Assembly: GCF_003268655.1 (NCBI RefSeq)
Contig: NZ_CP029642.1
Location: 62,001 to 126,000, forward strand
Direction of reading: 5' to 3'
Length of the DNA stretch: 64,000 nt
From: Arthrobacter dokdonellae
GTDB lineage: Bacteria; Actinomycetota; Actinomycetes; Actinomycetales; Micrococcaceae
Below, piece by piece: positions 27,067 to 36,036 of this stretch (positions within the stretch are counted from its first letter, which is position 1; every line of letters starts with the position of its first letter). The position numbers and the translations under genes were made by a program. Below the pieces are notes generated by a model, which worked only from the letters and a program-made list of their open reading frames with translations, was not told where the DNA came from and did not search any database.

Positions 27067-28263
27067 TCAGCGGGTGAGCGGCTTGTTGCGGGGGACCCAG
27101 TAGCCGAGGACGGCTGCGGCCGCCAGCCCGAGCAGGCCTGTCGCGGCGATCCCGAAGGACAGGGTCGCGGCCGCCGTGAGCGCGGAGAGGATGACGGGCC
27201 CGCTGGAGGCCCCGGCGTCGGAGAGGAAGCGCCAGATTCCCAGGAACTGGGCCCGCCCGCGCCGCGGCGAGTAGTCGGCGCCCATGGTCATGATCAGCCC
27301 GGAGCCAATCCCGTTGCCGAAGCCGATCAGCAGTGCCACCAGGAGCAGCGAAACGGCGCCGGTGGTGAGCGGCATGAGCAGCAGGGAGATGCCCATGAGG
27401 ACCATGGACGGCACCGCCACCCAGATGCGGCCCTTGTGGTCCATGACCTTCCCGGCGGGGTAGAACACCAGCATGTCGATGGCGCCGGAGAGTCCGTAAA
27501 TGATGGAGGTCACGGCCGGGTTCAGGCCCAGGTTGTCCGCCCACAGCGGCACGACCACCTGCCGGGAGGAGCGCACTGCGCTGACCAGCAGCACGCCAAT
27601 GCCCACGGTCAGGAACACCTTCCGGTGGGCGCCGACGAGCGAGCGCACCGTCGGACGCGGGCCGGCCGGCGTCGGGCCCTGGTCGCTGACCAGGTCCGGC
27701 AGGCCGAAGGCCACCGCCCCGGCACCGGCCACGCACACGGCCGCCACCCAGTACGCCCCGCTCAGTCCCACCAGGTGGATGACGAGCGCTCCAATGAACG
27801 GACCGGCAAACAAGCCAATCCGGCCCACCCCGCCGAGCGTGGACATGGCCCGGGCGCGCAGGAGCGGCGGCACCGCTTCGGTCAGGTAGCTTTGCCGGGC
27901 CAGGTTGAACACGGCGGCGGCGGCACCAATCAGGAAGACGCCCAGCCCAAAGACCCACAGATTGCCCGAAAAGACGCACAGCAGCATCGCCAGCAGGCTC
28001 AGCGTGGCGGCTCCGAGCATGCCGAGCCGTTCACCGAACCTGGCGGTGATGATCGAGGCGGGAATGTTGCTCACCAGCGAGCCGATGCCAATCAACGAAA
28101 CCACCAGGGCCGCGCCGGCCAGGGAAGCGCCCATGCCGCGGGCGCTGAGCGGAATGATGGGCAGGATGGCGCCTTCACCCACCCCAAACAACAAGGAGGG
28201 CCCAAACGCCGGAATGGCGATGGACCACAGGCTGAAGTCACCGGGATTTGCTGTCTTGCTCAC
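27067..28263 (-). CDS. MFS transporter, 12-TM
   Basis: About 398 residues, 12 hydrophobic segments, with ARFGERLGMLGA (motif A-like) near residue 73. The GTG at 28263 is preferred over the GTG three codons upstream: a TAAAGT box ends seven bases before it and no ribosome site is present, suggesting a leaderless mRNA. Substrate unknown; the deaminase gene follows 90 nt downstream on the same strand, so a nucleobase or drug is possible but unproven. Confidence 0.87.
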   Translation of the reverse strand: MSKTANPGDFSLWSIAIPAFGPSLLFGVGEGAILPIIPLSARGMGASLAGAALVVSLIGIGSLVSNIPASIITARFGERLGMLGAATLSLLAMLLCVFSGNLWVFGLGVFLIGAAAAVFNLARQSYLTEAVPPLLRARAMSTLGGVGRIGLFAGPFIGALVIHLVGLSGAYWVAAVCVAGAGAVAFGLPDLVSDQGPTPAGPRPTVRSLVGAHRKVFLTVGIGVLLVSAVRSSRQVVVPLWADNLGLNPAVTSIIYGLSGAIDMLVFYPAGKVMDHKGRIWVAVPSMVLMGISLLLMPLTTGAVSLLLVALLIGFGNGIGSGLIMTMGADYSPRRGRAQFLGIWRFLSDAGASSGPVILSALTAAATLSFGIAATGLLGLAAAAVLGYWVPRNKPLTR

Positions 28264-28270
28264 CGGCCCC

Positions 28271-28276
28271 ACTTTA
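28271..28276 (-). promoter_or_regulatory. -10 box of leaderless MFS gene
   Basis: TAAAGT on the minus strand, seven bases (GGGGCCG) before the GTG start at 28263. Confidence 0.42.
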
Positions 28277-28298
28277 GACCCGGCCGCACCGCTGCCCG

Positions 28299-29003
28299 CT
28301 ACACAGCCGCCTCCATGGCGTCCGCCATCCGCGCCGCAAACCCCGCCGTCACCGGGTTTCCGTGCCCGGGCACCATGACCGGATACTCCGGACCCATCCC
28401 GGCCAGCTTCCGCAGCGTCCGGATCCAGCCGGCGCGGTCCGCATCCTCAAACTGGGGATCCGCGCCTTCCTCCAGGACGTCCCCGGTGAAGAGCACGCCG
28501 GGCGCACCCACCATGAGGTCCCCTTCGGTGTGCGCCGGACCAAGGGTGAACAGCGTGACCGACAGATTTCCCAGGTCCAGCACCACGGGGCCCTGCCGAA
28601 CCACGCGCGTGGGGAGCACCAAGTCAGTGCCGGGACCCTCCCCGGCCGCCATTTCAGGTTCGACGCCGGACACCGACTCCCGCTGCGCGTCCCCCGTCGC
28701 CGCCATGCCGCGCGCGGCGGCGGCGTGCGCCCAAAAGTCGGTGGCGCCGTCGTTCCTGAAGACAGCGTTGCCGAAGAAGTGGTCCCAATGGGCGTGCGTG
28801 TTGGCCACGACCAGGGGCAGTGCCGTCACCGTTCGCACGGCGGCCAGGATTTCCGAGGCGTGCCGGGGACCGCAGCCGGTGTCGACCACGACTGCCCGTT
28901 CGGAACCGACCACGAGCCCGATGTTGACCAGGGCCCTGGCGGCACTGCTGCGCATCACGTAGCTGCCGCCGCCAAGGTGCTGCCACTGGTCGTGTTGGGG
29001 CAT
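28299..29003 (-). CDS. Metallo-beta-lactamase fold hydrolase
   Basis: 234-residue MBL-fold enzyme. The metal motif HAHWDH is at 70-75 (VVANTHAHWDHFFGN); AHTEGDLMVG near 162 gives the next ligand, GDVLEEGADP near 178 the bridging aspartate, and VPGHGNPVT near 214 the last histidine. This set fits the glyoxalase II / quorum-quenching-lactonase branch; the substrate is not defined. GGGAGGA precedes the ATG. It stands 60 nt upstream of the E2 gene end, transcribed in the same direction but as a separate unit. Confidence 0.9.
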   Translation of the reverse strand: MPQHDQWQHLGGGSYVMRSSAARALVNIGLVVGSERAVVVDTGCGPRHASEILAAVRTVTALPLVVANTHAHWDHFFGNAVFRNDGATDFWAHAAAARGMAATGDAQRESVSGVEPEMAAGEGPGTDLVLPTRVVRQGPVVLDLGNLSVTLFTLGPAHTEGDLMVGAPGVLFTGDVLEEGADPQFEDADRAGWIRTLRKLAGMGPEYPVMVPGHGNPVTAGFAARMADAMEAAV

Positions 29004-29063
29004 GCGTCCTCCCGGGTCGGTCGGCCCAGCCTACAGGTCCGCCGAGCCTGGAGGCTGGCGAGC

Positions 29064-30446
29064 CTAGAGGTCGGCGAGCGCCGCCGCGGGATTTTCCATG
29101 GCGTCGGCCACGAACCGCAGGAATCCGGCGGCCACGGCGCCATCGCAGACGCGGTGGTCAAACGCCAGTGTCAGCTCCGTCATCTTCCGCACGCACAATT
29201 CACCGTCCACCACCCAAGGCTTGTCCACGATGCGCCCCAGCCCCAACATGGCGGCCTCGGGATGGTTGATGATCGCGGCCGAGCCGTCCACGCCGAACAC
29301 GCCGTAGTTGTTGACGGTGAACGTTCCTCCGCTCAGCTCGGCCGGACCGGCCTTGCCCTCGCGGGCCGTCTTCGCCAAGCCTCGGATGGCGTGGTCAAGC
29401 GCCCGGGCGCTGCGGCCCTGCGCGTTGCGGAGCACCGGCACCACCAGGCCGCGGTCCGTTTGCGCCGCGAAGCCGAGGTTGATGCCGTCAAATTCGACGA
29501 CGGTCTCGGTGCCGTCCGCGCTCACGAGTTGCGTGTTCAGCTGCGGGAAACGTGCCAGCCCGGCCGTGACGAAGCGCGCCACAAACGCCAGGATGCCGGG
29601 CGCCGAGCCGTCCTTCGCCTTCAGGGATTCCCGGAGCTCCACGAGGGCGGTGGCGTCCACGTCCACCCACACTGTCGCCTCGGGGATCTCCCTGCGGCTC
29701 CTCGCCAAGGCGATGGCTGCGGCCTTTTTTACTCCCGTGAGGGGCGTCCGCGAAAGCACGCGCAACCCGGTGCGGGCATCGACGGCGGTGTCCGCCGCGT
29801 CCAACGCCGTGGCGGCGGACTCCGGGGCGGCCAGTGACGCCGCGGGGGCGGCCGCTGGAACAGCAGCCGGTGCCAGGGCGGCCTCGACGTCCCGGCGCAG
29901 GATCAGCCCGTCCGCCCCGGAGCCGCGGATGTCGGCGAGCGACAGCCCGGAGTCGTGCGCCATCTTGCGGACCAGCGGCGACACCACCAGATGCGCCCGG
30001 CGCACCGGCGCGGGCGCAGCGGCCGGGGCCGCCGTTGCCCCGGGCAGGTGGCTGCGCCGCGATGGCCGAGTGCGCCCCGGCCCGCCATGCCCGGACGTAC
30101 CGTACCCGATGAGCACGTTGCCCGAGCCGCGCGCAGGAACAGGGGCGGCGGCCGCCGCGTCGTCCGGAGACGGCGCCTGCGCCTCGGCAGCCGGGACCGC
30201 CCCGCCGGGCAGCGCCACCGAGATCAGCGGCCTGCCGACCTCCAGGGTGTCGCCCTCGGCGCCATGGAGCGTGGCGACGGTTCCCTCAAAGGGCGACGGC
30301 ACCTCGACAACCGACTTGGCGGTTTCCACTTCGGCGATGGGCTGGTCGACGTGGACGGAGTCGCCCACGCCCACCAGCCAGGTGACGAGCTCGGCTTCGA
30401 CCAGGCCTTCGCCCAGGTCCGGCAACATGAAGACCTGCAGGCTCAT
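29064..30446 (-). CDS. bkdC: Branched-chain 2-oxoacid dehydrogenase E2 (dihydrolipoyl acyltransferase)
   Basis: 460 residues from the ATG at 30446. The lipoyl domain has the lipoylated K44 in ETAKSVVEVP; an Ala/Pro linker follows; the E1/E3-binding domain (VSPLVRKMAHDSGLSLADIRGSG) is at about 150-185; the catalytic domain ends with FDHRVCDGAVAAGFL, the HxxxDG motif. It joins the acyl group to CoA. The start overlaps the E1-beta stop (ATGA) after GGGAGGA. No E3 gene is present, so lipoamide dehydrogenase must come from elsewhere. Pyruvate dehydrogenase E2 is excluded by the E1 alpha/beta split and Lrp neighbour. Confidence 0.93.
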   Translation of the reverse strand: MSLQVFMLPDLGEGLVEAELVTWLVGVGDSVHVDQPIAEVETAKSVVEVPSPFEGTVATLHGAEGDTLEVGRPLISVALPGGAVPAAEAQAPSPDDAAAAAPVPARGSGNVLIGYGTSGHGGPGRTRPSRRSHLPGATAAPAAAPAPVRRAHLVVSPLVRKMAHDSGLSLADIRGSGADGLILRRDVEAALAPAAVPAAAPAASLAAPESAATALDAADTAVDARTGLRVLSRTPLTGVKKAAAIALARSRREIPEATVWVDVDATALVELRESLKAKDGSAPGILAFVARFVTAGLARFPQLNTQLVSADGTETVVEFDGINLGFAAQTDRGLVVPVLRNAQGRSARALDHAIRGLAKTAREGKAGPAELSGGTFTVNNYGVFGVDGSAAIINHPEAAMLGLGRIVDKPWVVDGELCVRKMTELTLAFDHRVCDGAVAAGFLRFVADAMENPAAALADL

Positions 30447-31528
30447 GATTCCTCCCACTGGAGTGCGTCGACGGCGTCCAGGATCCGGTCCACGCCGGGC
30501 AGGTAGTGCTTTTCCAGCCGGGGCGCCGGGAACGGGATGTCGAAGCCGGTCACGCGCAGCACGGGGGCGGCGAGCGAGTGGAAGCAGCGCTCCTGGATGC
30601 GGGCGGCAATCTCGGAGGCCATGGAGGCAAAGCCCGGCGCTTCCGCGATGACCACGGCACGCCCGGTGGAGCGGACAGCGGCACTGATGGTCTCGTCGTC
30701 GTACGGGACCAGGGAACGGACGTCGACGACCTGGAGGGAACGGCCTTCGCTGGCGGCGGTCTCGGCGGCGGCGAGCGCGGCGGCCATCGACGGGCCGTAG
30801 GCGATCAGCGTGGCGTCGGTGCCTTCGCGGGCCACGGCGGCGCGGCCAATGGTGCTCGGGACGGTGCTGCCGGCGGCGTAGCGGGCACGCAGGGCGTCCA
30901 GGTCCACGGTGTCCTTGGAGAAGTACAGCTTCTTGGGCTCCAGGAACACCACGGGGTCCGGGGAGGCGATGGCGTCGCGGAGCATGATGTAGGCGTCGGT
31001 GACTGTCGAGGGCGTCAACACCGTCAGGCCGGGCGTGTGCACATAGTAGGCCTCGGAGGAGTCGCAGTGGTGCTCCACCCCGCCGATGCCGCCGGCGTAG
31101 GGGATGCGGATGACCAGAGGCAGGCGGACGCGGCCCTTGGTGCGGTTGCCCATCTTCGCCACGTGGCTGGTGATCTGCTCGAACGCGGGGTAGGCGAAGG
31201 CGTCGAACTGCATCTCCACGACCGGCTTCATGCCGTTCAGCGCCATGCCCGTGGCCATGCCGATGATGCCGGATTCGGCCAGCGGGGTGTCGAAGCAGCG
31301 GTCCTCGCCGAAGCGCCGGGTGAGTCCGTCCGTCACACGGAACACGCCGCCCAGGGTGCCCACGTCCTCGCCGAACACGAGCACGGAGGCGTCCTCCGCC
31401 ATGGAATCGGACATGGCCAGCGTCAGTGCCTTGGCAAAGGTGATGGTCTGGACACCGGACAGTTCGGGCTCGGCGGCCGGACCGGCCGTGCCGGGACCGG
31501 ACTGGGGCTTGTGGGCCATGGTGGTCAC
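30443..31528 (-). CDS. bkdB: Branched-chain 2-oxoacid dehydrogenase E1 beta
   Basis: 361-residue transketolase-pyrimidine and C-terminal domain protein; forms the E1 heterotetramer with the alpha subunit. FGEDVGTLGGVFRVTDGL near 52-69 is the E1-beta signature, and ESGIIGMATGMALNGMKPVVEMQF near 85-108 and the C-terminal RVTGFDIPFPAPRLEKHYLP are conserved. The start is a GTG overlapping the alpha stop (GTGA), seven bases after AAGGAG. The first 35 residues look disordered. Confidence 0.94.
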   Translation of the reverse strand: MTTMAHKPQSGPGTAGPAAEPELSGVQTITFAKALTLAMSDSMAEDASVLVFGEDVGTLGGVFRVTDGLTRRFGEDRCFDTPLAESGIIGMATGMALNGMKPVVEMQFDAFAYPAFEQITSHVAKMGNRTKGRVRLPLVIRIPYAGGIGGVEHHCDSSEAYYVHTPGLTVLTPSTVTDAYIMLRDAIASPDPVVFLEPKKLYFSKDTVDLDALRARYAAGSTVPSTIGRAAVAREGTDATLIAYGPSMAAALAAAETAASEGRSLQVVDVRSLVPYDDETISAAVRSTGRAVVIAEAPGFASMASEIAARIQERCFHSLAAPVLRVTGFDIPFPAPRLEKHYLPGVDRILDAVDALQWEES

Positions 31529-32676
31529 TGGAGTGCTCCTTCAAGGGACTGGCCGGCGGCGAGCTCGTCCGCCAGCTGGCGGGCCTGCTCGCGCAGCTGC
31601 GGGGTCGGCTCGGAATAAACAAACGCGAAAAGGTCCGCCGGGTCCGGCGCGGTCTCCGTGTTGAGCCCGTCCCGCAGGGTCTTGGCCACGGATTCAGCGG
31701 AAGCGGCGATGCGTGCGGTGTCCGCGGGGGCCAGCTGTCCGGCGTCGTGCAGGTAGTTCTTCAGGCGCAGCAGCGGATCCTTCGGAACCCACTCGGCCAC
31801 CTCCGCGGCGCTGCGGTAGCGGGTGGCGTCGTCGGCATTCGTGTGCGATTCCATCCGGTAGGTGTGCGCCTCGACGAGGGCCGGGCCGCCGCCGTCGCGC
31901 GCCCGCTCCACCGCGCCGCACACCACGGCGAGGAGTGCGGCCAGGTCGTTGCCGTCCACGCGCTCCCCGGGCATGCCGTAGCCCACGGCCTTGTGCGCCA
32001 GCGACGGCGCCACGGACTGGTGGATGAGCGGAACGGAGATGGCGTACTGGTTGTTTTGGACCAGGAAGACCACGGGGACGTGGAAGACGGCGGCAAAGTT
32101 CAGGGCCTCGTGAAAGTCGCCCTCGCTGGTGGAGCCATCGCCGCACAGGGCCAGCGCCACCGTATCCTCGCCTCGCAGCTTGGCGGCGTAGGCCACCCCG
32201 ACGGCGTGCAGCAGCTGGGTGGCGAGCGGGGTGGCCGGCAGTGCCGTGTTGTACTGGTGCGGGTCAAAGCCGCTGTGCCAGTCGCCGCGCAGGGATTCAA
32301 AGGCCTCCATGGGCGCCACGCCGCGGCCCAGGATCGCCACGGTGTCCCGGTAGGTGGGGAACAGCCAGTCGCCCGGACGCAGCGCCATGTCCGCCGCGAC
32401 CTGGCAGGCTTCCTGCCCGGTCGACGACGGATACACCGCCATCCGCCCCTGCCGCACGAGGGCGTTGGCCTGATCGTTGATGCGCCGGCCCACCACCAGG
32501 CGCTCGTAGCCGTCCAGCAGCGTCGCCGCCTCCGGCAGGCTGTAGCTTTCCTTGTACTCGGCGGCCGGGGCCAGCGAGCCGTCCGGGGCGATCAGCTGGA
32601 CCGGTGCGGCGGACGGCAGGAGGTAGCCTTCCGGACGGCCGGCATTGTGTTCCAAAAATTCCGGGTGGTTCGTCAT
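31525..32676 (-). CDS. bkdA: Branched-chain 2-oxoacid dehydrogenase E1 alpha
   Basis: 383-residue ThDP-dependent decarboxylase subunit. The ThDP motif GDGSTSEGDFHEALNFAAVF...NNQYAIS lies near 175-215, and the phosphorylation-loop-like RMESHTNADDATRYR near 280 is preserved. Start at ATG 32676 after GGGAGGAG; the frame open to 32928 crosses the promoter region and is not coding. First gene of bkdABC: it feeds on 2-oxoacids from valine, leucine and isoleucine and supplies branched CoA primers for the anteiso/iso fatty acids usual in this group. Confidence 0.94.
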   Translation of the reverse strand: MTNHPEFLEHNAGRPEGYLLPSAAPVQLIAPDGSLAPAAEYKESYSLPEAATLLDGYERLVVGRRINDQANALVRQGRMAVYPSSTGQEACQVAADMALRPGDWLFPTYRDTVAILGRGVAPMEAFESLRGDWHSGFDPHQYNTALPATPLATQLLHAVGVAYAAKLRGEDTVALALCGDGSTSEGDFHEALNFAAVFHVPVVFLVQNNQYAISVPLIHQSVAPSLAHKAVGYGMPGERVDGNDLAALLAVVCGAVERARDGGGPALVEAHTYRMESHTNADDATRYRSAAEVAEWVPKDPLLRLKNYLHDAGQLAPADTARIAASAESVAKTLRDGLNTETAPDPADLFAFVYSEPTPQLREQARQLADELAAGQSLEGALQ

Positions 32677-32775
32677 TGAAGTCCCACTCCTCCCAGGGAG
32701 TTGCTTGCGCGGCACAGGCGATCCCGGGTGGGCGCAACGGTCCGCAGGCGTAAAGATGTTCCGTCCCTCAAGTAT

Positions 32776-32845
32776 GCGATTGGATGTCGATTTGTATCCA
32801 TTCGATCGACGAGTTGTGGAAATTTGCGATCGATTGTCGTATTCT
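32776..32845. promoter_or_regulatory. AT-rich bkd/lrp intergenic control region with repeated half sites
   Basis: Between the divergent bkdA and lrp genes, two similar sequences occur in direct order: GCGATTGGATGTCG from 32776 and GCGATCGATTGTCG from 32826. CGATCG is repeated at 32803 and 32827. The stretch is clearly richer in A and T than the flanks. Lrp proteins bind degenerate repeats of this type, so autoregulation and control of bkd by the divergent Lrp is the natural reading. Confidence 0.4.
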
Positions 32846-32912
32846 AAAAGACAAAACAGCCATGTGATGTGCATTACTGGAACAGGATGTCTCACGGCAG
32901 CACAGGAGTCCC

Positions 32913-33365
32913 ATGCCAGAGCACGCACCCGTCCCCCTCGACGACGTGGACCGCCGGATCGTTGCCGAGCTGGTCCGCGACGGCAGGCTGTCGGTCACCA
33001 CCGTCGCGGAGAATGTGCACATCTCCCGGGCACACGCCTATTCCCGCATCGCCCGGCTGACCTCCACGGGCGTGCTGACCAAGTTCACGGCCCTGGTGGA
33101 CCCGGTGAAGGCCGGCCTGAAATCCTCGGCCTACGTGACACTGAAGGTCAGCCAGCACGCGTGGCGGGAGCTGAAGGAGGAACTGCGGGCCATCCCGGAA
33201 GTGGAGCACATTGCCCTGGTGGGCGGCGACTTCGACGTGATCCTGCTGGTCCGCGCGACGGACAACGCCGGATTGCGGCGCGTCATTTTTGACCAGCTCC
33301 AGTCCATGCCGGGTGTCCAGGACACCCAGACATTCTTGATTTTTGAGGACCTCAACAACCGGTGA
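32913..33365 (+). CDS. Lrp/AsnC family regulator (BkdR-like)
   Basis: 150 residues. Helix-turn-helix at about 8-55 (VDRRIVAELVRDGRLSVTTVAENVHISRAHAYSRIARL) followed by the RAM ligand-binding domain (about 68-145, with VEHIALVGGDFDVILLVRATD). An arginine-less wing and the ending FLIFEDLNNR are ordinary for the family. ACAGGAG precedes the ATG. Divergence from bkdABC strongly suggests that it senses a branched-chain amino acid and controls that operon. Confidence 0.92.
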   Translation: MPEHAPVPLDDVDRRIVAELVRDGRLSVTTVAENVHISRAHAYSRIARLTSTGVLTKFTALVDPVKAGLKSSAYVTLKVSQHAWRELKEELRAIPEVEHIALVGGDFDVILLVRATDNAGLRRVIFDQLQSMPGVQDTQTFLIFEDLNNR

Positions 33366-33475
33366 ACCGGGGCCGCCGTTAAGCCATGAATGTGCCGTGA
33401 ATTGCCTCAAGTCCATTGACCTTTTTCCCCGCCGGGCGCATTCTGGTGCGGGGATACTGAGGACGGGAGCACGTC

Positions 33476-35152
33476 ATGGCCACTTCGAAGACACCTGTTC
33501 CGCCTGTTGGCTCCAGTCCCGGCAGTGCCGGCCTTAAACGCGAGATCGGGTTCATCGGACTGCTTTGGGCCTCCACCGGCTCCATCATTGGATCCGGATG
33601 GCTTTTCGGGGCCAAGGACGCACTGCAGATTGCGGGGCCGGCCGCCATCATTTCCTGGGTGATCGGCGGCGTTTGCATTTTGATTCTGGCGCTGCCCCAC
33701 GCCGAGCTGGGCGGCATGTACCCGGTGTCCGGCGGCACGGCGCGCTTTCCGCACTACGCCTTCGGCGGCGCCGTGGGCGCATCGTTTGGCTGGTTCTCGT
33801 GGCTGCAGGCCGCCACGGTGGCGCCCATTGAGGTCCAGGCGATCATCAACTACGCCGGCCATTACTCTTTCGCCAAGTCCTGGCTGGTCATCAAGCAGAC
33901 GGCTGCAGGCCCGCAGCCCACGCTGACGGGCAGCGGCCTGACAGTCGCCATCCTGCTGATGGCCTTCGTCACGGCCATCAACTTCCTGAGCATCCGGAAG
34001 CTCGCCAACGTCAACAGCGCCGCCACGTGGTGGAAGGTGGGCGTGCCGCTGCTGACCATCTTCATGCTCGCTGTCTTCAACTTCCATCCCGGCAACTTCA
34101 CCGCGGCCAGCGGCTTTGACCCGGACGGAGTCAAGGGCATCCTGTCCGCCGTGTCCACCGGCGGCATTGTCTTTGCCCTGCTGGGATTCGAGCAGGCGGA
34201 CCAGCTGGCCGGGGAAAGCAAGAACCCGAAACGGGACATTCCACGGGCAGTCATCGGTTCCACCGTCATTGGCGTCTTTATCTACCTGCTGGTGCAGTTT
34301 GCGTTTCTGGTGGCCCTGCCCGCCTCCCAGATTGGCACCACGTGGAAGAACGGCCTGTACACGGCCATGACCGGGCCGTTCGCGGACATCGCCACACTGG
34401 TGGGCTTCGGCTGGCTGGCGTCGATCCTCTACCTTGACGCCCTCATCTCCCCGGGGGGCACCGCACTGATCTACGTGACGGCGTCGTCCCGTGTTTCCTA
34501 CGGGCTGAGCCGCAATGGCTATGTGCCCGTGGTTTTTGAAAAGACCAACAAGGCGGGTGTCCCGTGGGTTGGCCTGATCGCCGCATTTGTCATGGGCTGC
34601 ATCTGCTTCCTGCCGTTCCCGACCTGGCAGTCGATTGTTGGCCTGATCACCAGCGCCAGCGTCCTGATGTATGCGGGGGCACCCCTGGCCCTGGGCGTCT
34701 TCCGGCGCCAGCTGCCCGATGAAGAACGCCCCTACCGCCTCCCCGGCGCCACCGTCATGTCGCCCCTGGCGTTCGTCGTCGCGAACCTGCTGATCATGTG
34801 GACGGGCTGGGGCACCGACTGGAAGCTCGGCATCGCCATCCTCATCGGCTACCTCATCCTCGTCGGCAACCGGGTTTTCAAGCTGAATCCACTCAAGCCG
34901 CAGATGGACTGGAAGGCCGCCCAATGGCTGCCGGTCTATCTGGTGGGCATGGGCCTGATCGTCTACCTCAGCGACTTCGGCCCGCTGGCACACCCCTGGT
35001 TCCCCCTCTACTGGGACATTGTCGCCACGGCTGTGTTCAGCGCCATCATCTACTACTGGGCCGTGCACGTGTCACTGACCAGCGACGAGATCAACCAGGT
35101 GGTCCACTCTGCAGTGGTCGAGGCCGAGGAAATCATCCCACAGTCGTCCTGA
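33476..35152 (+). CDS. APC family amino-acid permease
   Basis: 558-residue secondary transporter with about 12 TM segments. TM1 contains GSIIGSGWLFG near residues 36-46, the unwound GxG substrate site of the APC fold; GFEQADQLAGESKNPKRDIPRA near 237-258 is the conserved TM6-loop motif. The C-terminal tail (SDEINQVVHSAVVEAEEIIPQSS) is acidic. Divergent or unrelated operon limits inference; placement after the bkd regulator would fit uptake of an amino acid or amine, but this is not shown. Confidence 0.9.
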   Translation: MATSKTPVPPVGSSPGSAGLKREIGFIGLLWASTGSIIGSGWLFGAKDALQIAGPAAIISWVIGGVCILILALPHAELGGMYPVSGGTARFPHYAFGGAVGASFGWFSWLQAATVAPIEVQAIINYAGHYSFAKSWLVIKQTAAGPQPTLTGSGLTVAILLMAFVTAINFLSIRKLANVNSAATWWKVGVPLLTIFMLAVFNFHPGNFTAASGFDPDGVKGILSAVSTGGIVFALLGFEQADQLAGESKNPKRDIPRAVIGSTVIGVFIYLLVQFAFLVALPASQIGTTWKNGLYTAMTGPFADIATLVGFGWLASILYLDALISPGGTALIYVTASSRVSYGLSRNGYVPVVFEKTNKAGVPWVGLIAAFVMGCICFLPFPTWQSIVGLITSASVLMYAGAPLALGVFRRQLPDEERPYRLPGATVMSPLAFVVANLLIMWTGWGTDWKLGIAILIGYLILVGNRVFKLNPLKPQMDWKAAQWLPVYLVGMGLIVYLSDFGPLAHPWFPLYWDIVATAVFSAIIYYWAVHVSLTSDEINQVVHSAVVEAEEIIPQSS

Positions 35153-35188
35153 TCCCCCAGCCCTCCTGACGCCCTGGACAATGAGGGC

Positions 35189-35194
35189 TAGGCT
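35189..35194 (+). promoter_or_regulatory. -10 box of leaderless PEP-mutase-family gene
   Basis: TAGGCT followed by six bases (CGTTCC) and the ATG at 35201. TGACGC about 16 nt further up can serve as -35. No Shine-Dalgarno is present. Confidence 0.5.
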
Positions 35195-35200
35195 CGTTCC

Positions 35201-35974
35201 ATGAGCACAGCAAGTAAGGCAACCGAGCTTCTCCGCCTCCACCGGGCACCGGAAATTCTCCAGCTGGCCAACGTGTGGGATGTTATCAGCACGAAGGTCA
35301 TTTCCGCGCTGCCCGGCACCAAGGCCCTGGCCACCGCCAGCCACTCCATTGCCGCGTCCTACGGCTACGAGGACGGCGAGCACATTCCCCTCGCCACCAT
35401 GATCGAGGCCATCGGGCGCATCGCTGCGGCCACGGACCTGCCCGTCACCGCCGATCTAGAGGCCGGCTACGGCAACCCCGGCGAAACCATCCGCAAGGCG
35501 GTCGGCGTCGGCATTGTCGGTGCCAACATCGAGGACCAGATGCGCCCCCTGCCGCAGGCCGTCGCACAGATGAAGCGGGCCGCGGACGCGGGGGCAGCCG
35601 AGGGGATCGACTTTGTCCTCAACGCCCGCACCGACGCGTTCCTGCGCGGCGCCGACCGCGACCCGCGGGAAGTGCTGGAGGCCGCCGTCGAACGCGGCCG
35701 CGCGTACCTGGACGTGGGCGCCACCTGCATCTTTGTGCCGGGCAAGCTCGACGAGCCCACTGTCAAGGCCCTCGTGGGCGGGATTGGCCGCGGCCAGGTC
35801 AGCGTCATCAACGTGCCCGGTTCCCTCAGCCCGTCCAAGCTGCAGGAGCTGGGCGTGGCCCGGATTTCCTACGGCCCGTGGATCCAGCGCGTGGCCCTGA
35901 CGGCCATCGCCGACGCCGCCACCGCCCTCATGAACGACGGCGCGCTGCCGGAAGGCACCCGCCCGCTGAACTGA
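35201..35974 (+). CDS. Isocitrate lyase / PEP mutase family protein
   Basis: 257-residue TIM-barrel enzyme. LANVWDVISTKVI near the N-terminus, VTADLEAGYGNPGETIRKAV near 83-102 (metal-binding aspartate and glutamate), GANIEDQM near 108 and FVLNARTDAFLRG near 138-150 are the superfamily motifs. The active-site loop cysteine motif (KKCGH) of true isocitrate and methylisocitrate lyases is missing, so a lyase of another 2-hydroxy acid, oxaloacetate decarboxylase or phosphonate-type activity is more likely. No phosphonate genes are nearby. Confidence 0.85.
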   Translation: MSTASKATELLRLHRAPEILQLANVWDVISTKVISALPGTKALATASHSIAASYGYEDGEHIPLATMIEAIGRIAAATDLPVTADLEAGYGNPGETIRKAVGVGIVGANIEDQMRPLPQAVAQMKRAADAGAAEGIDFVLNARTDAFLRGADRDPREVLEAAVERGRAYLDVGATCIFVPGKLDEPTVKALVGGIGRGQVSVINVPGSLSPSKLQELGVARISYGPWIQRVALTAIADAATALMNDGALPEGTRPLN

Positions 35975-35984
35975 CGGCCGCGGT

Positions 35985-36023
35985 GGTCGGGCCCGGTCCC
36001 GACCCGTTCGCAGGGCCCCCTGC
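35985..36023. terminator. Two adjacent hairpins between convergent genes
   Basis: GGTCGGG, six bases, CCCGACC (35985-36004) is followed by GCAGGGCCCCCTGC (36010-36023). Both are perfect stems between the ends of the PEP-mutase-family gene and the isomerase gene. There is no clear T-tract, as is common in high-GC actinobacteria. Confidence 0.55.
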
Positions 36024-36036
36024 AGGGCCGCCGGGG

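Noticed and set aside
30447..31622. A fused 852-residue E2 protein
   Set aside because: The extra 392 codons are a shadow of the E1-beta gene in another frame; E2 begins at a standard ATG after GGGAGGA at 30446.
32861..32878. Second CRP-like site before lrp
   Set aside because: TGTGA is followed after six bases by TTACT, only one good half site; too weak to list.
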